Shown piece after piece: positions 55,090 through 64,000 of a stretch of 64,000 nt of DNA; the stretch's first letter is position 1, and every line of letters starts with the position of its first letter. The notes beneath the pieces are model-generated. The model made no database searches. It was not told the origin of the DNA and saw only the letters and a list, made by a program, of their open reading frames with translations. The position numbers and the translations under genes are program-made. The stretch comes from Streptomyces sp. NRRL WC-3605 (GTDB lineage Bacteria > Actinomycetota > Actinomycetes > Streptomycetales > Streptomycetaceae): the NCBI RefSeq assembly GCF_001509795.1, contig NZ_LLZN01000056.1, positions 1 to 64,000 of the forward strand, given 5' to 3'.

Positions 55090-55547
55090 GCTCGGGTTTC
55101 TCCAGCTGTCTTCTCCGTGTATCCGGCATGCAGAGGGTGGTGCGGCGGATCACGGGGGTAAGGGCGATGTTCTCGCGATGAGATTAGTCCGCGCCCACAG
55201 GACGGTTGGAGGGGACCGGAGTTGAGGCTTCCTCACTCAGTGGAATCGGGTGCGGACGCACCGGAAGGCTGGGGCGGGAAGGATTGGCGCACCGGTCCAT
55301 CAATCGGGACACAAGGGTGCGCTCAAAACCGTTGTTCGGGGGCGAGGGGCGCGGGGCGGGCACCTCGGCGCACCCCCGGGGAGTGGCGAACGTCACAGAT
55401 TGGGCGCGGCGGGCGACCGCTGGAATTCGGCCGTCCGGCCCGATCGAATTTACTTGCGGAATTTCTCCGCCCGCAATGCGCCATCAAAGCAGCACGCTCG
55501 GTGAACGACGGGCACATTCGAGTTGTCATGCCAGTGACGACTCGTTG
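55090..55547. other. Intergenic region with no gene seen
   Basis: About 460 bases between the second solute-binding gene and the HAD phosphatase. The GC is lower than in coding DNA, especially at 55420-55560, and no conserved frame appears. It should contain the promoter of the solute-binding gene (right of 55090) and the 3' end region of the HAD gene transcript. Confidence 0.45.
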
Positions 55548-56243
55548 TCAGACTGTCATCAGGCCGCGCAGAAAAGCAAGATCGACGTGCTCGAGAGAGG
55601 GCACCACGGTGCGCCGGGCGGCCGGGGCGATGGGCGCGATCGAGGGGACGGCCACCACCTGGCAGCCGGCGGCCTCGGCGGCGGCGACGCCGGTCGCGGT
55701 GTCCTCGACGACCGCGCACCGGGCGGGGTCGGCGCCGAGACCGGCCGCGGCGAGCAGATAGGGGTCGGGGTGGGGCTTGGTGCGGCTCACCTCGTCACCG
55801 GCGACGGTCAGCGCGAAGTGCTGCGGGCCGAGCGTGGTGAGCACACGGTCGATGATGCGGCGGTGCGAGGCGGAGACCAGGGCCGTCGGGATGCGGTGCT
55901 CGGCCAGCTCGGCCAGCAGCCGGGCGGCTCCCGGCATCAGGGGCAGGGAGTGGTCGATACGGTCCTCGAAGCCCTGGTTGAGCAGCACGGTGAGCTCGTC
56001 CAGGCCGATGTCGGCGCCGGTGGCCTCGATGAGGAAGCCGGCGCTGCGGGTCATGGGCCCGCCGACCACGACATGGCGCCAGGTGTCGTCCAGGGTGTGC
56101 CCGAGGGAGCCGAAGACCTCGACCTCGACGTCCCACCAGAAGCCCTCGGAGTCGACCAGGGTGCCGTCCATGTCGAGGAGTACGGCCTGCAGGGCCGGGC
56201 CGTCGGCCGTACGGGTGGACAGCGCGGGGACGGTACTGGTCAT
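55548..56243 (-). CDS. HAD-superfamily hydrolase (phosphatase, beta-phosphoglucomutase-like)
   Basis: A 231-residue HAD protein with the nucleophile motif DMDGTLVDSE, motif II Ser in LVSAS, motif III Lys (RTKPHPDPYL) and the acidic VVEDTATGVAAA motif IV. The helical cap is of the C1 class. It is downstream of metH, but a hairpin lies between them. An excellent AAGGAGG site precedes the ATG at 56243. It would hydrolyse a sugar phosphate or related ester; the substrate is unknown. Confidence 0.9.
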   Translation of the reverse strand: MTSTVPALSTRTADGPALQAVLLDMDGTLVDSEGFWWDVEVEVFGSLGHTLDDTWRHVVVGGPMTRSAGFLIEATGADIGLDELTVLLNQGFEDRIDHSLPLMPGAARLLAELAEHRIPTALVSASHRRIIDRVLTTLGPQHFALTVAGDEVSRTKPHPDPYLLAAAGLGADPARCAVVEDTATGVAAAEAAGCQVVAVPSIAPIAPAARRTVVPSLEHVDLAFLRGLMTV

Positions 56244-56268
56244 CCACGTACCTCCTTCAAGGGACGAC

Positions 56269-56299
56269 CAGGCCGGTTCCCACGGAGGGAACCGGCCTG
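56269..56299. terminator. Hairpin terminator between metH and the HAD gene
   Basis: A perfect 13-bp stem (56269-56281 with 56287-56299), five-base loop, only 26 bases upstream of the HAD start codon and 91 bases past the metH stop. Either the HAD promoter overlaps the hairpin, or the HAD gene depends on readthrough. Confidence 0.83.
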
Positions 56300-56389
56300 C
56301 GGTGGACCGTCCAGTGTACGACGCCCGCCGGGGTATCGCCCGATGCGCCGCTGTGCCCCCCGGCACACCGCTCCCCCGGGCCCCGGGTG

Positions 56390-59300
56390 TCAGCGTGCGT
56401 TGAAGTACTTCGCCTCCGGGTGGTGGATGACGATGGCGTCCGTGGACTGCTCGGGGTGCAGCTGGAACTCCTCGGACAGGTGGACGCCGATCCGCTCGGG
56501 CCGGAGCAGGTCGGCGATCTTGGCGCGGTCCTCCAGGTCGGGGCAGGCACCGTAGCCGAGCGAGAAGCGGGCACCGCGGTACTTCAGGGAGAACATGTCC
56601 TCCATGGCGGCCGGGTCCTCGCCGGCGAAGCCGAGCTCGGCGCGCACGCGGGCGTGCCAGTACTCGGCGAGGGCCTCGGCGAGCTGGACGGACAGGCCGT
56701 GCAGCTCCAGATAGTCGCGGTAGGCGTTGGCCTCGAAGAGCCGGGCGGTCTCCTCGCCGATGCGGGAGCCGACGGTGACGACCTGGAAGCCGACGACGTC
56801 GGTCTCGCCGGACTCCTGGGGGCGGAAGAAGTCCGCGAGGCACAGGCGGCGGCCGCGGCGCTGGCGCGGGAAGGTGAAGCGGGTCCGTTCGTTGCCGTGC
56901 TCGTCGAGGACGATCAGGTCGTCGTCCTTGGACACGCAGGGGAAGTAGCCGTGGACGACGGCCGCCTCGAGGAGGTTGTCGGTCTGGAGCCGGTCGAGCA
57001 GGCCGCGCAGGCGTGGGCGGCCCTCGGTCTCGACGAGTTCCTGGTACGACGGGCCGTCCCCGGCGCGGGACTCCTTCAGGCCCCACTGGCCCTTGAACAG
57101 GGCGCCCTCGTCCAGCCAGGAGGCGTACTCCTTGAGCTGGATGCCCTTGCTGACGCGGGTGCCCCAGAACGGCGGGGTGGGGACGGGGTTGTCGGTGGCG
57201 ACGTCGGAGCGGACGTGCCCGGCCTCGGGGCGCTCCTCGACGACGGTCTGCGCGGTGGCCCGCACCCGGCGCTGCCGGAGCTCGGGCAGCTTGGCGCCGG
57301 GCACGCCCCGCTTGACGCCGATGAGGGCGTCCATCAGGCGCAGCCCCTCGAAGGCGTCGCGGGCGTAGCGGACCTCGCCCTCGTAGACCTCGTGCAGGTC
57401 CTGTTCGACGTAGGCACGGGTCAGGGCGGCACCGCCGAGGATGACCGGGTAGTCGGCGGCGAGGCCGCGCTGGTTCAGCTCCTCGAGGTTCTCCTTCATG
57501 ATCACGGTGGACTTCACCAGGAGCCCGGACATGCCGATGACGTCGGCGCGGTGCTCCTCGGCGGCTTCCAGGATCGCGGAGACGGGCTGCTTGATGCCCA
57601 GGTTGACCACGTTGTAGCCGTTGTTGGACAGGATGATGTCCACGAGGTTCTTGCCGATGTCGTGGACGTCGCCGCGCACGGTCGCCAGCACGATGGTGCC
57701 CTTGCCGGCCTCGTCGCCCTCGACCTTCTCCATGTGCGGTTCGAGGTGGGCGACGGCGGTCTTCATGACCTCGGCGGACTGCAGCACGAACGGCAGCTGC
57801 ATCTGCCCGGAGCCGAACAGTTCGCCGACGACCTTCATGCCGTCCAGCAGGGTGTCGTTGACGATGTCGAGGGCCGGCCGGTCCTCGAGGGCCGCGTCGA
57901 GGTCGGCCTCCAGGCCGTTGCGCTCGCCGTCGATGATGCGCCGCTTGAGGCGCTCCTCCAGCGGCAGGGCGGCCAGTTCCTCGGCCTTGCCGGCCTTCAG
58001 GGACTTGGCGGTGGCGCCCTCGAACAGGGCCATGAGCTTCTGCAGCGGGTCGTAGCCCTCGGCGCGCCGGTCGTAGATCAGGTCGAGGGCGGTGCGGACC
58101 TCTTCCTCGTTGAAGCGGGCGATCGGCAGGATCTTGCTGGCGTGCACGATCGCCGAGTCCAGGCCGGCCTTCGCGCACTCGTCCAGGAACACCGAGTTCA
58201 GCAGGATGCGGGCGGCCGGGTTGAGGCCGAAGGAGATGTTCGACAGGCCCAGCGTGGTCTGTACGTCGGGGTGGCGGCGCTTGAGCTCGCGGATCGCCTC
58301 GATCGTGGCGAGTCCGTCCTTGCGGGACTCCTCCTGACCGGTGCAGATGGTGAAGGTCAGGGTGTCGATGAGGATGTCCGACTCGTGGATGCCCCAGTTC
58401 CCGGTGAGGTCGTCGATGAGCCGTTCGGCGATCTCGACCTTCTTCTCGGGGGTGCGGGCCTGCCCCTCCTCGTCGATGGTGAGCGCGATCAGGGCCGCCC
58501 CGTGCTCCCGGGCCAGCTTGGTGACACGGGCGAACCGCGACTCGGGGCCGTCGCCGTCCTCGTAGTTCACGGAGTTGATGACCGCGCGTCCGCCGAGCTT
58601 CTCCAGGCCGGCCTGGATGACGTCCACCTCGGTGGAGTCCAGCACGATCGGCAGGGTGGAGGCGGTGGCGAAACGCCCGGCCAGCTCGCGCATGTCGGCG
58701 ACGCCGTCCCGGCCGACGTAGTCCACGCACAGGTCGAGCATGTGCGCGCCCTCGCGGATCTGCTCGCGCGCCATCTCCACGCAGTCGTCCCAGCGGGCCT
58801 CCAGCATGGCCTCGCGGAACTTCTTGGAGCCGTTGGCGTTGGTGCGCTCGCCGATGGCCAGGTAGGAGGTGTCCTGCCGGAAGGGCACGGTCTGGTAGAG
58901 CGAGGCGGCGCCGGGCTCGGGCCGCGGGTCGCGCCGGGTCGGTTCCAGGCCCCGGACCCGCTCGACGAGCTGCCGCAGGTGCTCCGGCGTGGTGCCGCAG
59001 CAGCCGCCGACCAGGGACAGCCCGTAGTCGCGGACGAAGGTCTCGTGGGCGTCCGCCAGCTCCGGCGCGGTCAGCGGGTAGGTGGCGCCGTCCTTGCCGA
59101 GGACGGGCAGGCCCGCGTTCGGCATGCAGGACAGCGGGATGCGGGAGTGCCGGGAGAGGTAGCGCAGGTGCTCGCTCATCTCGGCGGGTCCCGTGGCGCA
59201 GTTCATGCCGATCATGTCGATGCCGAGCGGCTCCAGGGCCGTCAGGGCGGCGCCGATCTCGGAGCCCAGCAGCATCGTGCCGGTCGTCTCGACGGTGACG

Positions 59301-59911
59301 GAGACGATGATCGGCAGGTCCAGGCCGGACCGCTCCCGGGCGCGCTGGGCGCCGATGACGGCGGCCTTGGTCTGGAGCAGGTCCTGGGTGGTCTCCACGA
59401 TCAGCGCGTCGGCGCCGCCGGAGATCAGGCCCTCGGCGTTCTGCTGGAAGGCGTCGCGGATGGTGGTGTAGCCGATGTGGCCGAGTGTGGGGAGCTTGGT
59501 GCCGGGGCCGATGGAGCCCAGCACCCAGCGGTCGCGCCCGTCGCGGGCGGCGTAGGCGTCGGCGGTCTCCCGGGCGATACGGGCGCCGGCCTCGGACAGC
59601 TCGAACACGCGCTCTGGGATGTCGTACTCGGCCATCGCGGCGTGGTTCGCGCCGAAGGTGTTCGTCTCGACGCAGTCGACGCCCGCGTCGAAGTACGCCT
59701 CGTGGACGGAGCGGACGATGTCCGGGCGGGTGACGTTCAGGATCTCGTTGCAGCCCTCGAGATTCTGGAAGTCGTCCAGCGTGGGGTCCTGGGCCTGCAA
59801 CATGGTGCCCATCGCTCCGTCGGCGACGACCACTCGGGTGGCGAGGGCCTGACGGAGGGCGGACACACGGGTCCGGCTGTCGGCGGAAGGGGTCGGTGGC
59901 AACGAGGCCAT
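56390..59911 (-). CDS. metH: Cobalamin-dependent methionine synthase MetH
   Basis: A 1173-residue multidomain enzyme. The homocysteine-binding domain comes first, with the zinc-binding GGCCGTTPEHL segment and an earlier Cys. Then come the pterin-binding domain, the B12-binding domain with DVHDIGKN (the cobalt His ligand), and the C-terminal activation domain (FSLGYGACPDLEDRAKIADLL). It transfers the methyl group of methyltetrahydrofolate to homocysteine. ATG 59911 has a GGGAG site and matches the family start; the frame is open farther upstream. All four modules are present. Confidence 0.95.
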   Translation of the reverse strand: MASLPPTPSADSRTRVSALRQALATRVVVADGAMGTMLQAQDPTLDDFQNLEGCNEILNVTRPDIVRSVHEAYFDAGVDCVETNTFGANHAAMAEYDIPERVFELSEAGARIARETADAYAARDGRDRWVLGSIGPGTKLPTLGHIGYTTIRDAFQQNAEGLISGGADALIVETTQDLLQTKAAVIGAQRARERSGLDLPIIVSVTVETTGTMLLGSEIGAALTALEPLGIDMIGMNCATGPAEMSEHLRYLSRHSRIPLSCMPNAGLPVLGKDGATYPLTAPELADAHETFVRDYGLSLVGGCCGTTPEHLRQLVERVRGLEPTRRDPRPEPGAASLYQTVPFRQDTSYLAIGERTNANGSKKFREAMLEARWDDCVEMAREQIREGAHMLDLCVDYVGRDGVADMRELAGRFATASTLPIVLDSTEVDVIQAGLEKLGGRAVINSVNYEDGDGPESRFARVTKLAREHGAALIALTIDEEGQARTPEKKVEIAERLIDDLTGNWGIHESDILIDTLTFTICTGQEESRKDGLATIEAIRELKRRHPDVQTTLGLSNISFGLNPAARILLNSVFLDECAKAGLDSAIVHASKILPIARFNEEEVRTALDLIYDRRAEGYDPLQKLMALFEGATAKSLKAGKAEELAALPLEERLKRRIIDGERNGLEADLDAALEDRPALDIVNDTLLDGMKVVGELFGSGQMQLPFVLQSAEVMKTAVAHLEPHMEKVEGDEAGKGTIVLATVRGDVHDIGKNLVDIILSNNGYNVVNLGIKQPVSAILEAAEEHRADVIGMSGLLVKSTVIMKENLEELNQRGLAADYPVILGGAALTRAYVEQDLHEVYEGEVRYARDAFEGLRLMDALIGVKRGVPGAKLPELRQRRVRATAQTVVEERPEAGHVRSDVATDNPVPTPPFWGTRVSKGIQLKEYASWLDEGALFKGQWGLKESRAGDGPSYQELVETEGRPRLRGLLDRLQTDNLLEAAVVHGYFPCVSKDDDLIVLDEHGNERTRFTFPRQRRGRRLCLADFFRPQESGETDVVGFQVVTVGSRIGEETARLFEANAYRDYLELHGLSVQLAEALAEYWHARVRAELGFAGEDPAAMEDMFSLKYRGARFSLGYGACPDLEDRAKIADLLRPERIGVHLSEEFQLHPEQSTDAIVIHHPEAKYFNAR

Positions 59912-59946
59912 GAAAGGGCTCCCTGGAGTGCGACGGCTGTCGGCTT

Positions 59947-59979
59947 TGCGCCCGCAGGGCAGGTTCCGCGGCGGGCGCA
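59947..59979 (-). promoter_or_regulatory. Hairpin in the metH leader
   Basis: TGCGCCCGC at 59947-59955 can pair with GCGGGCGCA at 59971-59979 in the 5' untranslated region of metH. A TACGCT hexamer just upstream (59987-59992 on the minus strand) may be the -10, so the leader is about 75 bases. It does not resemble a cobalamin or SAM riboswitch. Confidence 0.4.
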
Positions 59980-60127
59980 CCTCGCCAGCGTAGCCGGGAG
60001 CGCGGCGCGATGGTCGGGGCGTCCACGAGCCGGGACGAGGAGGGCCCCGGGGACGGCACCCGGTATACGTGTGACGCGGTCCGGACGGATGAAGTCCGAC
60101 GGACCATTAGCGGTGGGTCGACATCGA

Positions 60128-60150
60128 CCGGTAGTGTTCGACATTGCCGA
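60128..60150 (-). promoter_or_regulatory. GylR operator upstream of gylR
   Basis: Read on the minus strand this 23-base site begins TCGGCAATGTCGAACAC and ends TACCGG. It is almost identical to the site at 61225-61248 in front of gylC. It overlaps an imperfect palindrome GTTCG...CGAAC at 60136-60152. Autoregulation of gylR is expected. Confidence 0.75.
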
Positions 60151-60207
60151 ACGACGGCAGAGACGTCGTGTAGGTCGACGGTCGAAGGGGACGGAGGCAG
60201 TACGGCG

Positions 60208-60972
60208 ATGGCACGGAACATCCAGTCGCTCGAACGGGCGGCCGCGATGCTGCGGCTGCTCGCGGGCGGTGAGCGGCGCCTGGGCCTGTCGGACATCGCC
60301 TCCTCGCTGGGCCTCGCCAAGGGCACCGCCCACGGGATCCTGCGCACCCTCCAGCAGGAGGGGTTCGTCGAGCAGGACGAGGCGTCCGGGCGGTACCAGC
60401 TGGGGGCCGAGCTGCTGCGCCTGGGGACGACCTATCTGGACGTGCACGAGCTGCGGGCCCGCGCCCTGGTGTGGACGGACGACCTGGCCCGTTCCAGCGG
60501 CGAGAGCGTCTACCTGGGCGTGCTGCACCAGCAGGGCGTCCTGATCGTGCACCACGTCTTCCGCCCGGACGACAGCCGTCAGGTGCTGGAGATCGGCGCC
60601 ATGCAGCCGCTGCACTCCACCGCGCTGGGCAAGGTGCTGTCGGCGTACGACCCGGTGGCGCACAGCGAGGCCATCGAGGCGGGCCGCAAGGCGTTCACCG
60701 AGCGCACGGTGTGCGAGCTGGACGACTTCGAGCAGCTCCTCGACCTGACGCGCGCGCGGGGGTACGCGGCCGACGTCGAGGAGACCTGGGAGGGCGTCGC
60801 GTCGATCGCCGCCCCCATCCACGACCGGCGCCGTATGCCGGTGGGCGCGGTCGGCATCACCGGTGCGGTGGAGCGGCTGTGCCGCGAGGGCGGAATCCGT
60901 CCGGAGCTGATCGCGGCGGTGCGGGACTGCGCCCGCGCGGTGTCGCGGGATCTGGGCGCCGGGCGCTTCTGA
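60208..60972 (+). CDS. gylR: IclR-family repressor of the glycerol operon, GylR
   Basis: A 254-residue IclR-type regulator with an N-terminal winged helix (about residues 5-65: RNIQSLERAAAMLRLLAGGERRLGLSDIASSLGLAKGTAHGILRTLQQEGFV) and a C-terminal effector domain. GylR of S. coelicolor represses the gylCABX operon and itself, relieved by glycerol-3-phosphate. Direct adjacency to gylC and a shared operator-like site support this identity. The ATG follows a GGAGG site. A hairpin ends its transcript before gylC. Confidence 0.92.
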   Translation: MARNIQSLERAAAMLRLLAGGERRLGLSDIASSLGLAKGTAHGILRTLQQEGFVEQDEASGRYQLGAELLRLGTTYLDVHELRARALVWTDDLARSSGESVYLGVLHQQGVLIVHHVFRPDDSRQVLEIGAMQPLHSTALGKVLSAYDPVAHSEAIEAGRKAFTERTVCELDDFEQLLDLTRARGYAADVEETWEGVASIAAPIHDRRRMPVGAVGITGAVERLCREGGIRPELIAAVRDCARAVSRDLGAGRF

Positions 60973-60976
60973 GCCG

Positions 60977-60996
60977 CCCGCCGGCCCGCCGGCGGG
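60977..60996. terminator. Hairpin terminator of gylR
   Basis: CCCGCCGG at 60977-60984 pairs with CCGGCGGG at 60989-60996 over a four-base loop, right after the gylR stop. Confidence 0.75.
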
Positions 60997-61182
60997 ACCC
61001 CGCCCACGAGAGCTGACGACCGGGGCGCCGAGCGGCGTTCCGGCCTTTTCCTGTGCGTCCGCGGACGGGTTCACGCGGGCTGTGCGCACGCAGCGTGTCC
61101 CCTACGCGCCCGTACGCGCACGTGACGTCGTATCGACAAATCAACACGGCCGATAACGATCGAGCATTCGGGAACAGGACCC
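60997..61182. other. Intergenic DNA upstream of the gyl promoter
   Basis: About 185 bases with no supported gene. The AT content rises from about 61120 on, which fits an upstream promoter region of the gyl operon. It may hold a second gyl promoter. Confidence 0.4.
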
Positions 61183-61211
61183 TTGACGCACCCCTGACCC
61201 CGGGGCAAGAC
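61183..61211 (+). promoter_or_regulatory. Probable promoter of the gyl operon
   Basis: TTGACG at 61183-61188, then 17 bases, then CAAGAC at 61206-61211 as a weak -10. The GylR-type site at 61225-61248 starts 14 bases downstream, a position where a bound repressor would block transcription. The gyl operon of S. coelicolor has more than one promoter. Confidence 0.5.
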
Positions 61212-61224
61212 TCCCGTCCATCGG

Positions 61225-61248
61225 TCGGCATTGTCGAACACCTACCGG
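61225..61248 (+). promoter_or_regulatory. GylR operator upstream of gylC
   Basis: A 24-base site that starts with TCGGCATTGTCGAACAC and ends with CTACCGG. It differs from the copy before gylR (60128-60150, opposite strand) by one substitution and one inserted base. It is just downstream of the presumed gyl promoter. Confidence 0.75.
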
Positions 61249-61369
61249 CAATACGCGTTAGAGTGGGACAACGCCAGAGGCCGGCATCGCTCTCATCCCG
61301 AGAGCAACGCGAACCACCGGAGGGACCCGGGGTTCGGCTTCCCCTGGACGAAGGACAAAGGAGTCGCGG

Positions 61370-62164
61370 GTGTCCAGCTCCGACATCTTCATCGGCGAGA
61401 CCATCGGTACCGCCATACTCATCCTGCTCGGCGGCGGCGTCTGCGCCGCTGTCACGCTGAAGGCCTCCAAGGCCCGTAACGCCGGCTGGCTCGCCATCAC
61501 CTTCGGGTGGGGCTTCGCGGTGCTCACGGCGGTCTACACCTCGGCACCGCTCTCCGGCGCCCACCTCAACCCGGCCGTGACCGTCGGCATCGCGATCAAG
61601 GACAACGACTGGAGCAACGTCCCGACGTACTTCGCCGGACAGCTCCTCGGCGCCATGATCGGCGCCGCGCTGGTGTGGGCCGCCTACGCCGGCCAGTTCC
61701 ACGCCCACCTCACCGACAAGGAGATCGTCGGCGGCCCGGGCGCGCAGGCCACGACCGCCAAGGCCGTCGAGGCGCAGGAGAAGGGCGCCGGTCCCGTCCT
61801 GGGCGTCTTCTCCACCGGTCCCGAGATCCGCAACGTCGTGCAGAACCTGATCACGGAGATCATCGGCACCGTGGTGCTGGTGCTGGCCGTCCTCACCCAG
61901 GGCCTCAACGACAGCGGCAAGGGCCTCGGCACCCTGGGCGCCCTGATCACCGCGCTCGTGGTCGTGTCCATCGGTCTGTCCCTCGGCGGCCCGACCGGAT
62001 ACGCGATCAACCCGGCTCGTGACCTCGGTCCGAGAATCGTCCACGCCCTTCTGCCCCTGCCCAACAAGGGGGGCTCCGACTGGGGCTACGCCTGGATCCC
62101 CGTCGCGGGACCGCTCATCGGCGGTGCCGTCGCGGCAGGCATCTACAACGTCGCGTTCGCCTAG
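61370..62164 (+). CDS. gylC: Glycerol uptake facilitator GylC (GlpF-type aquaglyceroporin)
   Basis: A 264-residue MIP-family channel with six hydrophobic segments. The two pore motifs are HLNPAV (Asn67, the first NPA) and INPARD in the second half, where the following Asp (ARDLGPR) marks a glycerol facilitator over a water-only channel. A short Lys/Glu-rich cytoplasmic loop separates the halves. GTG 61370 is taken as start. It is the first gene of the gyl operon, followed 95 bases later by glycerol kinase. Confidence 0.93.
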   Translation: MSSSDIFIGETIGTAILILLGGGVCAAVTLKASKARNAGWLAITFGWGFAVLTAVYTSAPLSGAHLNPAVTVGIAIKDNDWSNVPTYFAGQLLGAMIGAALVWAAYAGQFHAHLTDKEIVGGPGAQATTAKAVEAQEKGAGPVLGVFSTGPEIRNVVQNLITEIIGTVVLVLAVLTQGLNDSGKGLGTLGALITALVVVSIGLSLGGPTGYAINPARDLGPRIVHALLPLPNKGGSDWGYAWIPVAGPLIGGAVAAGIYNVAFA

Positions 62165-62259
62165 GAACAGCGCTTCACCCGTCCGGGTGAGATGCACCGA
62201 AACTCTCGGCGCACGCCGTACGTAAAGCCCCATAACCACGGAACTTCCAGGAGCTAACT

Positions 62260-63804
62260 GTGACCGACGCCCACACCGCCGGCCCCTTCATCGCCGCGAT
62301 CGACCAGGGCACGACCTCGTCCCGCTGCATCGTCTTCGACCGCGACGGCCGGATCGTCTCCGTCGACCAGAAGGAGCACGAGCAGATCTTCCCGAAGCCG
62401 GGCTGGGTCGAGCACGACGCCACCGAGATCTGGACCAACGTCCAGGAGGTCGTCGCCGGAGCCATCGAGAAGGCCGGCATCACCCGCGACGACATCAAGG
62501 CCATCGGCATCACCAACCAGCGCGAGACCACCGTGCTGTGGGACAAGAACACCGGTGAGCCCGTCCACAACGCCATCGTCTGGCAGGACACCCGCACCGA
62601 CGCCCTGTGCCGCGAGCTCGGCCGCAACGTCGGGCAGGACCGCTTCCGCCGCGAGACCGGCCTGCCCCTCGCCTCCTACTTCGCCGGTCCCAAGGCCCGC
62701 TGGCTGCTGGACAACGTCGAGGGCCTCAAGGAGCGCGCCGAGGCCGGCGACATCCTCTTCGGCACCATGGACACCTGGGTCATCTGGAACCTGACCGGCG
62801 GTGTCGACGGCGGCAAGCACGTCACCGACGTCACCAACGCCTCCCGCACCATGCTGATGAACCTGCACACCATGGAGTGGGACGCGAAGATCGCCGAGTC
62901 CATCGGCGTCCCGCTGCAGATCCTGCCCGAGATCCGCTCCTCCGCCGAGGTGTACGGCGAGATCACCGGCGGCAAGCTGGGCGACCTGCTCGGCGGCATC
63001 CCGGTGGCCTCCGCGCTCGGCGACCAGCAGGCGGCCCTGTTCGGCCAGACCTGCTTCGCCGAGGGCGAGACCAAGTCGACGTACGGCACCGGCACCTTCA
63101 TGGTGATGAACACCGGCGACAAGATCATCAACTCCTACGCCGGTCTGCTGACCACCGTCGGCTACAAGATCGGCGAGCAGGACACGGTGTACGCCCTGGA
63201 GGGCTCGATCGCCGTCACCGGTTCGCTGGTGCAGTGGATGCGCGACCAGATGGGCCTGATCTCCACAGCCGCCGAGATCGAGACGCTCGCGCTCTCCGTC
63301 GAGGACAACGGCGGCGCCTACTTCGTGCCGGCCTTCTCCGGCCTGTTCGCCCCGCAATGGCGCTCCGACGCCCGCGGTGTGATCGCCGGCCTCACCCGGT
63401 ACGTCACCAAGGCGCACCTCGCCCGTGCCGTCCTGGAGGCCACCGCCTGGCAGACGCGGGAGATCGCCGACGCCATGGTCAAGGACTCCGGCGTCGAGCT
63501 CGTCACCCTCAAGGTCGACGGCGGCATGACCGCGAACAACCTGCTGATGCAGACCCTCTCCGACGTCCTGGACGCGCCCGTGGTGCGCCCGATGGTCGCC
63601 GAGACGACCTGCCTCGGCGCCGCCTACGCCGCCGGTCTCGCCGTCGGCTTCTGGAACAGCACCGACGACCTGCGCGCCAACTGGCGCCGGGCCGCCGAGT
63701 GGACCCCCCGCATGGACGCGGAGACCCGCGACCGTGAGTACAAGAACTGGCTCAAGGCCGTCGAGCGGACCATGGGCTGGCTCGAGGACGACGACGAGAG
63801 CTGA
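62260..63804 (+). CDS. gylA: Glycerol kinase GylA (GlpK)
   Basis: A 514-residue FGGY-family kinase with the phosphate-binding opening [17 protein letters not shown], the central [11 protein letters not shown] and WQDTRT segments, and [19 protein letters not shown] in the C-terminal half. It phosphorylates glycerol entering via GylC. It has the expected full length. The GTG start lies six bases after an AGGAG site. It lies between gylC and gylB in the operon. Confidence 0.95.
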   Translation: MTDAHTAGPFIAAIDQGTTSSRCIVFDRDGRIVSVDQKEHEQIFPKPGWVEHDATEIWTNVQEVVAGAIEKAGITRDDIKAIGITNQRETTVLWDKNTGEPVHNAIVWQDTRTDALCRELGRNVGQDRFRRETGLPLASYFAGPKARWLLDNVEGLKERAEAGDILFGTMDTWVIWNLTGGVDGGKHVTDVTNASRTMLMNLHTMEWDAKIAESIGVPLQILPEIRSSAEVYGEITGGKLGDLLGGIPVASALGDQQAALFGQTCFAEGETKSTYGTGTFMVMNTGDKIINSYAGLLTTVGYKIGEQDTVYALEGSIAVTGSLVQWMRDQMGLISTAAEIETLALSVEDNGGAYFVPAFSGLFAPQWRSDARGVIAGLTRYVTKAHLARAVLEATAWQTREIADAMVKDSGVELVTLKVDGGMTANNLLMQTLSDVLDAPVVRPMVAETTCLGAAYAAGLAVGFWNSTDDLRANWRRAAEWTPRMDAETRDREYKNWLKAVERTMGWLEDDDES

Positions 63805-63852
63805 CCCGCCTCTCGCCGGTCCTCGAACTCTGATGAGGAGCAAGAACCCGAT

Positions 63853-64000
63853 ATGACCAGTCAGACCACCCTGCAGTCCGTGCCTGCCCTCGGTACGCAC
63901 CCGGCCTCCGGCTCCCACGCGAGCCGCGCCGAGACCCGGGAGCAGCTTTCCAAGGCGTCGTACGACCTCCTCGTGATCGGCGGCGGCATCCTGGGCATCT
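63853..64000 (+). CDS. gylB: Glycerol-3-phosphate dehydrogenase GylB (GlpD), N-terminal part
   Basis: Only the first 49 codons are in the window. After a variable N-terminus the FAD-binding dinucleotide fold begins at YDLLVIGGGILGI. It follows glycerol kinase by 48 bases with a GAGGAG-type ribosome site at 63835-63840, and it is the expected third enzyme of the gyl operon. The gene is cut by the right end of the window. Confidence 0.88.
   Translation, partial: MTSQTTLQSVPALGTHPASGSHASRAETREQLSKASYDLLVIGGGILGI

Noticed and set aside
59912..60010. Cobalamin or SAM riboswitch before metH
   Set aside because: The leader is short and shows only one simple stem; no B12-box or SAM-type core could be found.
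55548..60347. A 1599-codon minus-strand open frame covering the HAD gene and much of metH in another frame
   Set aside because: Only its last 231 codons have protein features (HAD). The rest is an Arg/Pro/Ala-rich shadow of metH, whose true frame shows all four enzyme domains.

Overview
The window is a high-GC actinobacterial chromosome segment, almost certainly Streptomyces. The grounds are strong third-position GC bias, GTG and TTG starts, very rare TTA codons, a conservon (rarA-E/cvn9 type), a complete Pup-proteasome locus and the gyl glycerol operon. From memory the gene order matches the S. coelicolor region of about SCO1610 to SCO1661, with local differences such as a terpene synthase. 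No rRNA, tRNA, CRISPR array, insertion sequence or prophage was seen. Gene symbols rest on recognised protein motifs and synteny, not on a database search.

Layout. (1) 0.3-8.2 kb: a D-threonine aldolase-like PLP enzyme, then an amine-utilisation cluster (SDR, aldehyde dehydrogenase, glutamine-synthetase-like ligase of the GlnA4 type, FadR/GntR regulator, ethanolamine-type permease, class I amidotransferase hydrolase). (2) 8.4-15.1 kb: a LysR regulator divergent from a TDT-family transporter, a BtuF-like receptor overlapping an XRE-cupin regulator, and a glycine betaine ABC transporter whose permease and binding protein are fused. (3) 15.3-19.8 kb: a 5'-3' exonuclease, a siderophore-interacting flavoprotein behind an iron box, a terpene synthase with a TTA codon, and an RluA-type pseudouridine synthase. 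(4) 19.8-24.4 kb: conservon rarABCDE, with a TTA codon in rarC and a P450 that lacks the ExxR motif. (5) 24.8-27.2 kb: a HelR-like RNA polymerase motor ATPase with a rifamycin-associated-element-like palindrome at its promoter.

(6) 27.2-37.4 kb: helY, tatC, tatA, two small proteins, pafC, pafB, two FKBP isomerases and pafA. (7) 37.4-39.8 kb: a divergent MFS transporter/LacI pair. (8) 39.8-46.0 kb: the proteasome block prcA, prcB, an endonuclease VII-like gene, pup, dop and arc. (9) 46.3-51.7 kb: a ferredoxin, a membrane-anchored protein of unknown function, trmI, a site-2 protease with CBS domains, a RecB-like nuclease and an orphan LuxR-type response regulator. (10) 51.8-63.9 kb: two orphan peptide-type solute-binding lipoproteins, a HAD phosphatase, metH, gylR, gylC, gylA and the start of gylB, which runs off the window.

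How the parts connect. PafB and PafC form the LexA-independent DNA-damage activator of actinobacteria. Three DNA-repair-type genes here (the 5'-3' exonuclease, helY and the RecB-like nuclease) each have a RecA-NDp/PafBC-type promoter placed so that the mRNA would be leaderless or nearly so. The Pup genes tag proteins (PafA), remove tags (Dop) and unfold and degrade targets (Arc, PrcBA), and hairpins split this locus into separate transcription units. Shared cis motifs also link the FadR-like regulator to its neighbouring permease, and GylR to the gyl operon.
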